5,253 nt of DNA. Origin: Clostridiales bacterium (GTDB lineage Bacteria; Bacillota_A; Clostridia; Christensenellales; Aristaeellaceae). Below the pieces are notes generated by a model. It saw only the letters and a program-made list of their open reading frames with translations, searched no databases and was not told the origin of the DNA. The stretch's first letter is position 1. Each line of letters opens with the position of its first letter. Shown one piece after another: positions 1-5,224 of the stretch. The position numbers and the translations under genes were made by a program. The DNA is taken from NCBI GenBank assembly GCA_012514855.1, contig JAAYZL010000350.1:1-5253 (forward strand), given 5' to 3'.

Positions 1-795
1 TCAATCGGCGCGCTCGCCTGCCTGGGCGCGATCGCGACGTGCTCGTTCATCACCGGCCATTCGAGCGCCACGATCGAGATCGGCCCGACGTTCCCCATCC
101 CGGTCGCCATCCTGTTGGGCATTGCGGTCACGGCGCTGTTCGGCCTCGCAAACGGCCTGATCATCACGCGGCTCAAGCTCCCGCCGTTCATCGTGACGCT
201 CGCCATGCAGGAGATCGCCAAGGGCGCGGTGCTGACCTATTCGCGCGGCTACCCGGTTTCGAACCTGCCTCCGGTCGTCACCGGCATCGGCCGCGGGACG
301 TTTCTGGGCATCCCGATCTCGGTGTACGTGATGCTCATTCTGCTCGCGGTGTTCTGGTCGATCCTGAGCAAGACGCGCTTCGGCCGCCACGTCTACGCCA
401 TCGGCGGCAACGCCGAATGCGCCAGGCTCTCGGGCGTCAACGTCAGCCGCACGAAGGTCGTCATCTACACGATGAACGCAATCTTCGGCGCCGTCGCGGG
501 CATCCTGGTCTCGTTCCGCCTGGGCTCCGCGCAGCCCGACCTCGGCGCGACCTACGGCCTGGACGCGATCACCGCCTGCTGCCTGGGCGGCACCGCGATG
601 GGCGGCGGCAAGGGGTACATGTTCGGCACGATTTTGGGCTGCCTGTTTCTGACCTCGCTCTCCACGGGCTTCAACCTCATGAACGTCAACGCGTATCTGC
701 AGCAGATCATCAAGGGCTGCGTGCTGATCGTGGCCATCGCGCTGAACGCGCGCGACTCGATCCGGTTCGGGCACAAGAAGCCCAGGGCCGCGTGA
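1..795 (+). CDS. Sugar ABC transporter permease, RbsC-type (CUT2 / BPD_transp_2 family), 5'-partial
   Basis: Inner-membrane subunit of a ribose/xylose/galactose-type ABC importer. It would form the channel for the sugar delivered by the binding protein encoded next. The frame is open from base 1 to the TGA at 793-795, giving 264 residues. E. coli RbsC is about 320 residues, so roughly 60 N-terminal residues lie before the window. Several hydrophobic helices are visible, for example around residues 31-55 and 107-122. Family hallmarks are the YAIGGN segment (window residues 132-137) followed by ARLSGV, which forms the cytoplasmic loop contacting the ATPase, the glycine-rich LGGTAMGGGKG stretch, and the C-terminal NAYLQQIIKG segment. 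The ATPase gene is not in the window and is expected upstream. The family call is secure. The substrate cannot be read from this subunit. Confidence 0.93.
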   Translation, partial: SIGALACLGAIATCSFITGHSSATIEIGPTFPIPVAILLGIAVTALFGLANGLIITRLKLPPFIVTLAMQEIAKGAVLTYSRGYPVSNLPPVVTGIGRGTFLGIPISVYVMLILLAVFWSILSKTRFGRHVYAIGGNAECARLSGVNVSRTKVVIYTMNAIFGAVAGILVSFRLGSAQPDLGATYGLDAITACCLGGTAMGGGKGYMFGTILGCLFLTSLSTGFNLMNVNAYLQQIIKGCVLIVAIALNARDSIRFGHKKPRAA

Positions 796-808
796 CCCCA
801 TGCGACAA

Positions 809-825
809 TATGCACGGCGTGCATA
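809..825. promoter_or_regulatory. Perfect 17-base palindrome upstream of the binding-protein gene
   Basis: TATGCACG-G-CGTGCATA is a perfect inverted repeat with 8-base arms around one central base. It sits in the 52-base spacer between the permease and the binding-protein gene, just before the A-rich Shine-Dalgarno region (831-840). It could be an operator for a sugar-responsive repressor, or an mRNA hairpin that separates expression of the binding protein from that of the permease. The sequence alone does not decide between these. A related half-site pattern (ATGC...GCAT) recurs at 2797-2812. Confidence 0.5.
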
Positions 826-847
826 AAATAAAAAAAGGAGAATAACC

Positions 848-1849
848 ATGAACAAGAAACTGATTTCCCTCATCCTCGCCTTGGTTCTGGCTCTTCTAGT
901 GATTCCGATGGCCGGCGGCATGGCCGAGGAAGACAAGATCGTGATCGCCTGCGCACATCGCAACCTCCTTGGCGCCTCCGGCGCGAACTTCCGCGCGGCC
1001 TACTACTACACGGCCGACCAGGAGGGCGTCGAGATCATGTTCAAGGACGCCAACGGCGACGTCGAGGTGCAGGCCAACTACCTCGAGGACTGCATCGCCT
1101 CCGGCACCGTCGACGCGATCATCGTCTGGGCAGCCGATCCCGACGGCATCTCCGGCACCGTGCAGCAGTGCACCGACGCGGGCATCCCGGTCATCACCGT
1201 TGACATCCGTCTGACCGCGGAGAGCAGGGCGTTCGTCGCCGCCAGCAACTACAACCTGGGCGTCATGGCGGGCGAGTCCGCCGTCGAGTTCCTGACCGCG
1301 AAGTACGGCGCGCCCAAGGGCACGATCTACGGCGCGAGCTCCGAGATCCTCTCCTCTTGCCGCGACCGCGACGCGGGCTTCCTGTCCGTCATCCAGCAGT
1401 ATCCGGACATCAAGTGGGATTGCTATTACATGCCCACGACGACCATTGACGACGGCGTCGCGCTCGCCGACGACCTGATCCAGCGCTTCCCGGAGGGCAC
1501 GGTGGACGTGTACTACGGCGGGCTGATCTCCCCGGTGCTCGGCCTGATCTCCGCCGCGCAGACCTACAACCGCACCGACTTCGCGGTCGTCGGCGGCTTT
1601 GACTACAACGACACGTTTGTCGAGGAGCTCTCCAAGGGCAAGGGCAATTCCGTTCTCTACTCGTTCACCGCGCAGGACTGCTTCGCGATCGGCTCCGCCG
1701 CCATGCAGGCCGCCATCAAGTGCGCCAAGGGCGAGGAGCTCGAGGCGACCGAGCTTCTGATCGACGGCGACCTCGTGACCGTCGACAACCTCCAGGAGTA
1801 CCTCGCCAAGTACAACAGGGCGCAGGAGATCATCGCCTCCTATCAATAA
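848..1849 (+). CDS. Sugar-binding protein of an ABC transporter (Peripla_BP_4 / RbsB-like)
   Basis: Exported sugar-binding receptor of 333 residues, the usual length for this family. It would capture the substrate outside the membrane and hand it to the permease encoded just upstream. The N-terminus is a signal peptide: Lys3-Lys4, then a hydrophobic run at about residues 5-21, then a small-residue AGGMA-EE cleavage region near residue 27. There is no lipobox; the first Cys is residue 35, inside the first beta strand (VIAC). Family features include the VDAIIVWAADPDG segment and AGIPVITVD, which form the core of the first Rossmann-like lobe, and VVGGFDYND in the second lobe. The ATG at 848 follows AAAAAAGGAG (831-840) with a 7-base gap. 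Flanking inverted repeats at 809-825 and 1869-1906 suggest that its mRNA segment may be regulated or stabilised separately. The ligand is unknown; the downstream FrlC/FrlD-like genes suggest a ketose or sugar-amine. Confidence 0.93.
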   Translation: MNKKLISLILALVLALLVIPMAGGMAEEDKIVIACAHRNLLGASGANFRAAYYYTADQEGVEIMFKDANGDVEVQANYLEDCIASGTVDAIIVWAADPDGISGTVQQCTDAGIPVITVDIRLTAESRAFVAASNYNLGVMAGESAVEFLTAKYGAPKGTIYGASSEILSSCRDRDAGFLSVIQQYPDIKWDCYYMPTTTIDDGVALADDLIQRFPEGTVDVYYGGLISPVLGLISAAQTYNRTDFAVVGGFDYNDTFVEELSKGKGNSVLYSFTAQDCFAIGSAAMQAAIKCAKGEELEATELLIDGDLVTVDNLQEYLAKYNRAQEIIASYQ

Positions 1850-1868
1850 GGCGGCGGTCCGCGCAGCC

Positions 1869-1906
1869 GAACCGGGGCGACCCTCCCGAAAGGGGCGCCC
1901 CGGTTC
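1869..1906 (+). other. Strong intercistronic stem-loop after the binding-protein gene
   Basis: Bases 1869-1879 (GAACCGGGGCG) and 1896-1906 (CGCCCCGGTTC) are perfect 11-base inverted arms. Inside them, CCC-GAAA-GGG can form a short extra stem with a GAAA loop, leaving a four-base bulge (1880-1883). No run of T follows, so it does not look like a complete Rho-independent terminator. It sits 20 bases after the binding-protein stop and 16 bases before the next ribosome binding site. By analogy with other transporter operons, such a hairpin could protect the 3' end of the abundant binding-protein message or partly terminate transcription. That role is inferred. Confidence 0.65.
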
Positions 1907-1921
1907 CCCGCAATCGCCGAC

Positions 1922-1926
1922 AGGAG
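1922..1926 (+). promoter_or_regulatory. Shine-Dalgarno site that selects the GTG start at 1935
   Basis: AGGAG lies 8 bases before GTG 1935. The later in-frame ATG at 1968, where the family-like sequence MSYTYHRFS begins, has no comparable site in front of it. The out-of-frame ATG at 1927 touches the AGGAG and runs into a stop after 13 codons. The GTG is therefore preferred, though 1968 remains possible. Confidence 0.65.
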
Positions 1927-1934
1927 ATGAAGAC

Positions 1935-2789
1935 GTGGCGGACTTTCTTTCGGAACGCACCGCGGTGATGAGCTACACCTATCATCGCTTCTCGATGGAC
2001 TATTTCCTGCGCTCGATGGAGGCGCTGGGCATCCGAAACATCGACCTCTGGACGGGGACGCCGCAGTTCTGCTCGCTGTACAACACGACGGACGAAGCGG
2101 AGGCGCTCGGGAGGGAGTTCTCGCGCCGCGGCTTCCGGATCGTCAGCACGACGCCCGAGATCGTCGGCTACCCGTTCAACCTGGCGAGCGCGGACGCGGC
2201 GCTGCGCGCGTTCTCGCTCAACTACGCAAAGAAGGCGATCCGCGACGCCGCCGCGATGGGCTCGCCGCTTATGCTGATCTCCTCGGGCTATGGGCTGTTC
2301 GACGAGCCGGCCGAAGAGGCGTTTCAGCGCAGCGCGCAGTCGCTCCGGGAGGCGGCCGAGGCGGCGGCGCGCGAGGGCGTGGCGCTCGTGCTCGAGCACC
2401 TGACGCGGCTGACCGCGAACCTCATCAACTCGCTGGACGCGCTGGACAGGATGCTGCGGCTCGTCGGCCATCCCGCGCTTAAGGCCGTCATCGACGTCGG
2501 CCAGATGAGCGTGTTCGGCGAGACGATCCCCGCGTACTTCGAGCGCCTCGGGGCCGGTGCCATCCGGCACATGCACGTGATGGACGGCCGCCCGGGCGCG
2601 CACCTCGCGTTCGGGGACGGCATTTTACCCGTCGGGCAATACATCCGGCAGGCGCTCGAGGCCGGCTACGGGGGATACTTCGCGATGGAGCTCAACGACC
2701 GGTGCAACATGGAGGACCCGCACGCCGCGCACGAGCGCTCGGTAAATCTCCTGAAGACCTGGCTCGCGGACGGAACCATCGAATACTGA
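1935..2789 (+). CDS. TIM-barrel sugar isomerase/epimerase, FrlC-like
   Basis: Cytoplasmic metal-dependent sugar epimerase/isomerase of the AP_endonuc_2 (xylose isomerase-like) fold, 284 residues with a GTG start (273 if ATG 1968 is used). The expected four metal ligands at barrel strand ends are visible: Glu154 in VLEHLT, Asp187 in VIDVGQ, His214 in RHMHVMD and Glu252 in AMELND. From memory of E. coli FrlC (fructoselysine 3-epimerase), matching segments include the IDLWTGTP region near residue 36, TPEIVGYPFN at 73-82, YFERLG...RHMHVMD and GYGGYFAMEL. A kinase of the FrlD type follows, which strengthens the parallel. It would interconvert C3 epimers of an imported ketose or ketose conjugate. 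Other members of the fold (IolI, tagatose/psicose epimerases) cannot be excluded. The fold and catalytic class are well supported; the substrate is inferred. Confidence 0.88.
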   Translation: MADFLSERTAVMSYTYHRFSMDYFLRSMEALGIRNIDLWTGTPQFCSLYNTTDEAEALGREFSRRGFRIVSTTPEIVGYPFNLASADAALRAFSLNYAKKAIRDAAAMGSPLMLISSGYGLFDEPAEEAFQRSAQSLREAAEAAAREGVALVLEHLTRLTANLINSLDALDRMLRLVGHPALKAVIDVGQMSVFGETIPAYFERLGAGAIRHMHVMDGRPGAHLAFGDGILPVGQYIRQALEAGYGGYFAMELNDRCNMEDPHAAHERSVNLLKTWLADGTIEY

Positions 2790-2796
2790 CAGCCCG

Positions 2797-2812
2797 ATGC
2801 GGCCCGCCGCAT
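2797..2812. promoter_or_regulatory. Perfect 16-base inverted repeat before the kinase gene
   Basis: ATGCGGC-CC-GCCGCAT has 7-base perfect arms around two bases. It fills the middle of the 35-base spacer between the isomerase and kinase genes and ends just before the kinase Shine-Dalgarno sequence (2815-2822). As RNA it would form a tight hairpin, with ATGCGG/CCGCAT arms and a CCCG loop, next to the ribosome site. It could modulate kinase translation or be a protein-binding palindrome. Confidence 0.45.
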
Positions 2813-2824
2813 GGAAAGGAAGCC

Positions 2825-3631
2825 ATGAAATTCTCCGCCGTCGGATTCACCTGCATCGACATCTACAAAAACCTGAACATACTCTACCCCACCGGAAACG
2901 GCGTCGATCTGCTGTTCAACCTGATCGAGATGGTACCCGAAGTGGAGGGCAGCGTCGTGACCGCCGTCGGCGACGACGAATACGGCCGGATGCTGATCGC
3001 GGCCTGCGAGCGCCGCGGCGTCGACGCCTCGCACATCTCGGTCGTCCCCGGAAAGAGCACCGCGGTCATCGGGATGCTGCTCAACGGCAGGGATCGCGTG
3101 CACCACCGCGTCGAGCGCGGCGTCATGCTCGACTACCAGCCGACCGGCGCGGACATGGACTTCATCCGCACGCGGGACTGCATCCACACAGACCTCTCGT
3201 GGAGGGTCGAGCATCTGCTGGCGGACATGCGCAGGGAGGGCGCGAGGATTTACTTCGACTTCTCGAAGCGCCACGCCGACCCGCGCGTCGAAAAGGTGCT
3301 GAAAAACATCGACTACGGGATCTTCTCGTTCGAGGAGGAGACGGAGGAGGTGCGCGCGCTGCTGCGCAGCGGCTGCGGGCTCGGCGCGAAGATTCTTCTG
3401 GCGACGTTCGGCGAAAAGGGCTCGCTCGCCTCGGACGGGACGGCGTTCTACCGCTGTCCGGCCGCAAAGGCGCCGGAAGTCGTCAACACCGTCGGCGCGG
3501 GCGACGCGTTCGGCGCGGGTTTTTTGAGCGGAATCCTCACAGGCAAAGGCATCGAGGAGAGCATGCTGCTCGGCGCGAAGCGCGCGTCGCATGTCGTCGG
3601 CCTGTTTCATCCATATACCACTTTGGATTAA
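2825..3631 (+). CDS. PfkB-family sugar kinase, FrlD-like
   Basis: Cytoplasmic ATP-dependent carbohydrate kinase of the ribokinase/PfkB family, 268 residues. The C-terminal PfkB signature is clear: NTVGAGDAFGAGFL, with catalytic-base Asp227 in GAGD (224-227) and the anion-hole glycines before it. From memory it resembles E. coli FrlD (fructoselysine 6-kinase, 261 residues): CIDIYKNLN near the start, GNGV at 24-27, VGDDEYG at 48-54, RGVMLDY at 98-104, YFDFSKR at 143-149 and FGEKGSLASDG near 195. It probably phosphorylates the product of the upstream epimerase-like protein, trapping it in the cell. ATG 2825 is chosen because AAAGGAAG (2815-2822) precedes it and the family motif begins at once (MKFSAVGFTCID). 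The frame is open further upstream, but that part only shadows the isomerase gene. The kinase class is certain; fructoselysine-type specificity is an inference. Confidence 0.92.
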   Translation: MKFSAVGFTCIDIYKNLNILYPTGNGVDLLFNLIEMVPEVEGSVVTAVGDDEYGRMLIAACERRGVDASHISVVPGKSTAVIGMLLNGRDRVHHRVERGVMLDYQPTGADMDFIRTRDCIHTDLSWRVEHLLADMRREGARIYFDFSKRHADPRVEKVLKNIDYGIFSFEEETEEVRALLRSGCGLGAKILLATFGEKGSLASDGTAFYRCPAAKAPEVVNTVGAGDAFGAGFLSGILTGKGIEESMLLGAKRASHVVGLFHPYTTLD

Positions 3632-3642
3632 GGAGAATCGCA

Positions 3643-4503
3643 ATGGTCATCGACGTTCACATTCACCCGGTCATGTTCGGCGCGATCTGCGAGGATCAGG
3701 AGCGCGTAAACTTCCGAAGGCGGAGCTTCGGGCTCTACAAGGCCTCGCCGATTCCGATGGAGCACTGCTTCGCGGTGATGGATCACGCGGGCGTGGACAG
3801 GGGCGTGCTGCTCGCGGAGGACTATTCCGCCTCGATGGGTGCGCCGATCGTCTCGAACGAGGAAATCCGAACGCTCGTCGACCTCGCGCCCGACCGCTTC
3901 ATCGGCTTTGCGAGCGTCGATCCCCGGAAGGGCAATGCCGCGGATTCGCTCCGCCGCGCGTTTGAGGAGCTCGGGCTCAGCGGCCTGAAGCTGAACCTCT
4001 CGCACCTCAACATGTATCCGGACGACCGGCGGCTCGAGCCCCTCTACAGGCTGTGCGAGGGCCTTGGCAAGCCCATCATGTTCCACACGGGCTTCAGCTG
4101 GGAACCGGATTCGCCCTCAAAGTACGGCCGCCCGATCCTCTACGAGGACGTGGCCGTCGCGTTTCCGAAGCTCCGCCTCTGCCTCGCGCACCTGTCCTGG
4201 CCGTGGGTGGACGAGATGTGCATGATGATCCTCAAGTACGAAAATGTATTTACCGACACCTCGACGGTGTTCGTGGACTCCCCGGCCAACTACTACGACC
4301 AGATCTTCAAGAGGAACATGGGCCCGCTGTGGCTGGAAAACAACCTCGTCGACAAGGTGATGTTCGGCTCGAACCTGCCCCGCTTCCGCCAGGTGCGCGT
4401 TCTCCGGGGGCTCGAAAGCCTGGGCTTCCGCCCGGACGTGATGCAAAAGCTGCTCGGCGGGAACGCAAAGGTATTCCTTGGACTGGAGGAGAAGGCAAGA
4501 TGA
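3643..4503 (+). CDS. Amidohydrolase-family TIM-barrel protein (COG2159 / ACMSD-like) with altered metal ligand
   Basis: Predicted cytoplasmic metal-dependent hydrolase or decarboxylase of 286 residues, typical of the Amidohydro_2 family. The N-terminal DVHIHP motif supplies His6 and His8. Later elements are GLKLNL at 114-119, FHTG with His148, and LAHLSWPW with His183. The last strand usually reads GSDxP, with Asp as metal ligand (Asp294 in ACMSD). Here it reads FGSNLPRF, so Asn244 (codon AAC at 4372-4374) replaces it. This could mean changed metal binding, a different subfamily chemistry or loss of activity. The gene starts 11 bases after the kinase, with AGGAG (3631-3635) overlapping the kinase stop, and its end overlaps the next gene in ATGA. 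Tight coupling to kinase and YjbQ genes implies a shared pathway. The family call is firm; the reaction is unknown. Confidence 0.88.
   Translation: MVIDVHIHPVMFGAICEDQERVNFRRRSFGLYKASPIPMEHCFAVMDHAGVDRGVLLAEDYSASMGAPIVSNEEIRTLVDLAPDRFIGFASVDPRKGNAADSLRRAFEELGLSGLKLNLSHLNMYPDDRRLEPLYRLCEGLGKPIMFHTGFSWEPDSPSKYGRPILYEDVAVAFPKLRLCLAHLSWPWVDEMCMMILKYENVFTDTSTVFVDSPANYYDQIFKRNMGPLWLENNLVDKVMFGSNLPRFRQVRVLRGLESLGFRPDVMQKLLGGNAKVFLGLEEKAR
4485..4491 (+). promoter_or_regulatory. Shine-Dalgarno site for yjbQ inside the amidohydrolase gene
   Basis: GGAGGAG lies within the last codons of the amidohydrolase gene, 8 bases before ATG 4500. This start gives the ATGA stop/start overlap typical of translational coupling and a protein of normal YjbQ length. 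An upstream frame extension that only shadows the amidohydrolase gene is therefore rejected. Confidence 0.8.
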
Positions 4504-4931
4504 TCGTTCAGACGTACACGTATCCGCTGCGCAGCACCGAGGAATTCCAGATGATCAAGATCACGGACTCGATCCGCGAGGCCGTGGAAAAGAGCGGGCT
4601 CAGAAATGGCGTCGTCTACGTGATCAGCGCGCACACCACGACGTCCATCATGGTCAACGAGAGCCTGCCCTGCGTCGAAAAGGACATCGAGTTCACGCTC
4701 GAGCGCCTCATTCCCGGCGACGCAGACTATGTGCACACGCACATGCTCCCGTCCTACGGCACCTGCAGCGGAAACGCGCCGGGACATCTAAAGTCGATGC
4801 TCTGCGGCAACCACTGCGTGTTCCCGGTCGTCGACGGCAAGGTCGCGTGCGGCAGCGCCCAGGACGTGTACTTCGTCGAGTTCGACGGCCTGAAGATGCG
4901 CAGGTATACCGTCACGGTGATGGGAGAATAA
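4500..4931 (+). CDS. yjbQ: YjbQ family protein (UPF0047, annotated as secondary thiamine-phosphate synthase enzyme)
   Basis: Small single-domain cytoplasmic protein of 143 residues, the usual YjbQ length. Conserved positions are His45 in SAHTTTSI, Asn53-Glu54, Asp62, the CSGNAPGHLKS segment with His96, PVVDG at 109-113 and EFDG at 127-130, ending in a YTVTVMGE strand. The canonical GTWQ motif reads GSAQ here (118-121), so the usual Trp is Ala. Family members form trimers with a buried polar site. The thiamine-phosphate synthase activity is weak and reported for only some members, so the true role is open. The four-base overlap with the amidohydrolase gene implies the two proteins are made together and probably act on the same compound, not in thiamine synthesis. 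The family is certain; the function is not. Confidence 0.92.
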   Translation: MIVQTYTYPLRSTEEFQMIKITDSIREAVEKSGLRNGVVYVISAHTTTSIMVNESLPCVEKDIEFTLERLIPGDADYVHTHMLPSYGTCSGNAPGHLKSMLCGNHCVFPVVDGKVACGSAQDVYFVEFDGLKMRRYTVTVMGE

Positions 4932-4936
4932 GAAGC

Positions 4937-4957
4937 GGACTTTATGCCCGTAAAGCC
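4937..4957 (+). terminator. Weak hairpin just after yjbQ, possible transcript end
   Basis: CTTTA (4940-4944) and TAAAG (4951-4955) are perfect 5-base arms around TGCCCG. GG/CC can extend the stem if A4939 bulges out. No T run follows directly, so this is at best a weak or Rho-assisted end for the operon. No better terminator is visible in the next 300 bases. Confidence 0.2.
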
Positions 4958-5083
4958 ATGTCATTGACCTGACCTCAGTCATTGTACCAAAGTCTAAGTT
5001 AGGAAATCCAATTGTCGCACGGATTTTATTTTTTCAGCGGCACAGACTTTTGAGTGGTTGCCTGGAAGGGGAAACACTATACG

Positions 5084-5115
5084 CCTTGCACAAAAACAGG
5101 TTTTTGCATCAAAGG
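5084..5115. repeat. Imperfect AT-rich inverted repeat
   Basis: The core is CAAAAAC-AG-GTTTTTG (arms 5091-5097 and 5100-5106, perfect). It is flanked by CCTTGCA on the left and CATCAAAGG on the right, which can extend the stem with small bulges (CCTT 5084-5087 with AAGG 5112-5115). The two-base loop makes a stable simple RNA hairpin less likely than a DNA palindrome or a hairpin with an opened loop. No T-run terminator arrangement is seen on either strand. Confidence 0.4.
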
Positions 5116-5140
5116 TATCGTGGTAAGCCACCATCGAACG

Positions 5141-5224
5141 TCAGGTTTGTTGCAACGAACAATTCGTGAGCATGAGCGGTAAAGCCAGAGCAATCACTAT
5201 CAACATGCTTTTCTTTAGAGTCAC
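5141..5224 (-). CDS. Possible 27-residue lipoprotein-like peptide or truncated lipoprotein gene
   Basis: Reading the minus strand, GTG at 5224 opens a 27-codon frame ending in TGA at 5141-5143. It is preceded by AAAGGAGG (5240-5233) with 8 bases between. The translation starts MTLKKSMLIVIALALP and then reads LMLTNCSLQQT: a basic start, a hydrophobic run and a Cys after LTN, which looks like a lipoprotein signal with an unusual Asn before the Cys. Beyond the TGA the same frame stays open for 48 more codons, to a TAG at 4996-4994, so the gene could be broken by the TGA. An ATG at 5231 in another frame encodes 40 residues but sits only one base from the Shine-Dalgarno. No homologue is recognised and the frame is short enough to be chance. 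Confidence 0.25.
   Translation of the reverse strand: MTLKKSMLIVIALALPLMLTNCSLQQT
5145..5160. repeat. Near-perfect 16-base palindrome
   Basis: GTTTGTTG-CAACGAAC is palindromic except for one T-G position. It overlaps the 3' end of the possible minus-strand peptide frame. It has the size of a repressor operator, but there is no promoter next to it that I can support, so the role is unknown. Confidence 0.3.

Noticed and set aside
1..963. Long minus-strand open frame (320 codons) across the permease gene
   Set aside because: It is a high-GC shadow: rich in Arg, Ala, Asp and Gly with no domain, and opposite a clear transporter permease.
896..1960. Minus-strand open frame of 354 codons across the binding-protein gene
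   Set aside because: It lies opposite a gene with a signal peptide, ribosome site and family motifs. Its translation is low-complexity Arg/Val/Asp/Gly sequence typical of antisense to GC-rich genes.
2797..3642. Fusion-like extension of the amidohydrolase frame upstream to 2797
   Set aside because: The upstream part is Arg-rich shadow of the kinase gene. The ATG at 3643 has AGGAG at the right distance and starts directly with the DVHIHP motif.
4053..4499. Upstream extension of the yjbQ frame to 4053
   Set aside because: It is out-of-frame shadow of the amidohydrolase gene. ATG 4500 gives a normal-length YjbQ with a good ribosome site.
4500..4931. Thiamine biosynthesis role for the locus
   Set aside because: Only the family label of YjbQ suggests it. 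No thi genes or recognisable TPP riboswitch are present, and every neighbour points to sugar uptake and metabolism.
4788..4982. Minus-strand 64-codon frame over the end of yjbQ
   Set aside because: Most of it is antisense to yjbQ, there is no ribosome binding site near the ATG at 4982, and no family is recognisable.
4964..4990. Terminus of an IS3-type insertion sequence suggested by TGACCTGACC
   Set aside because: The start resembles such ends, but no transposase coding sequence follows in the next 280 bases, so an insertion sequence cannot be called.
4981..5012. Possible minus-strand promoter, TTGGAT (5012-5007) and TACAAT (4986-4981)
   Set aside because: The spacing is 20 bases and the -35 match is poor. 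Transcription would run antisense into yjbQ with no gene to serve.
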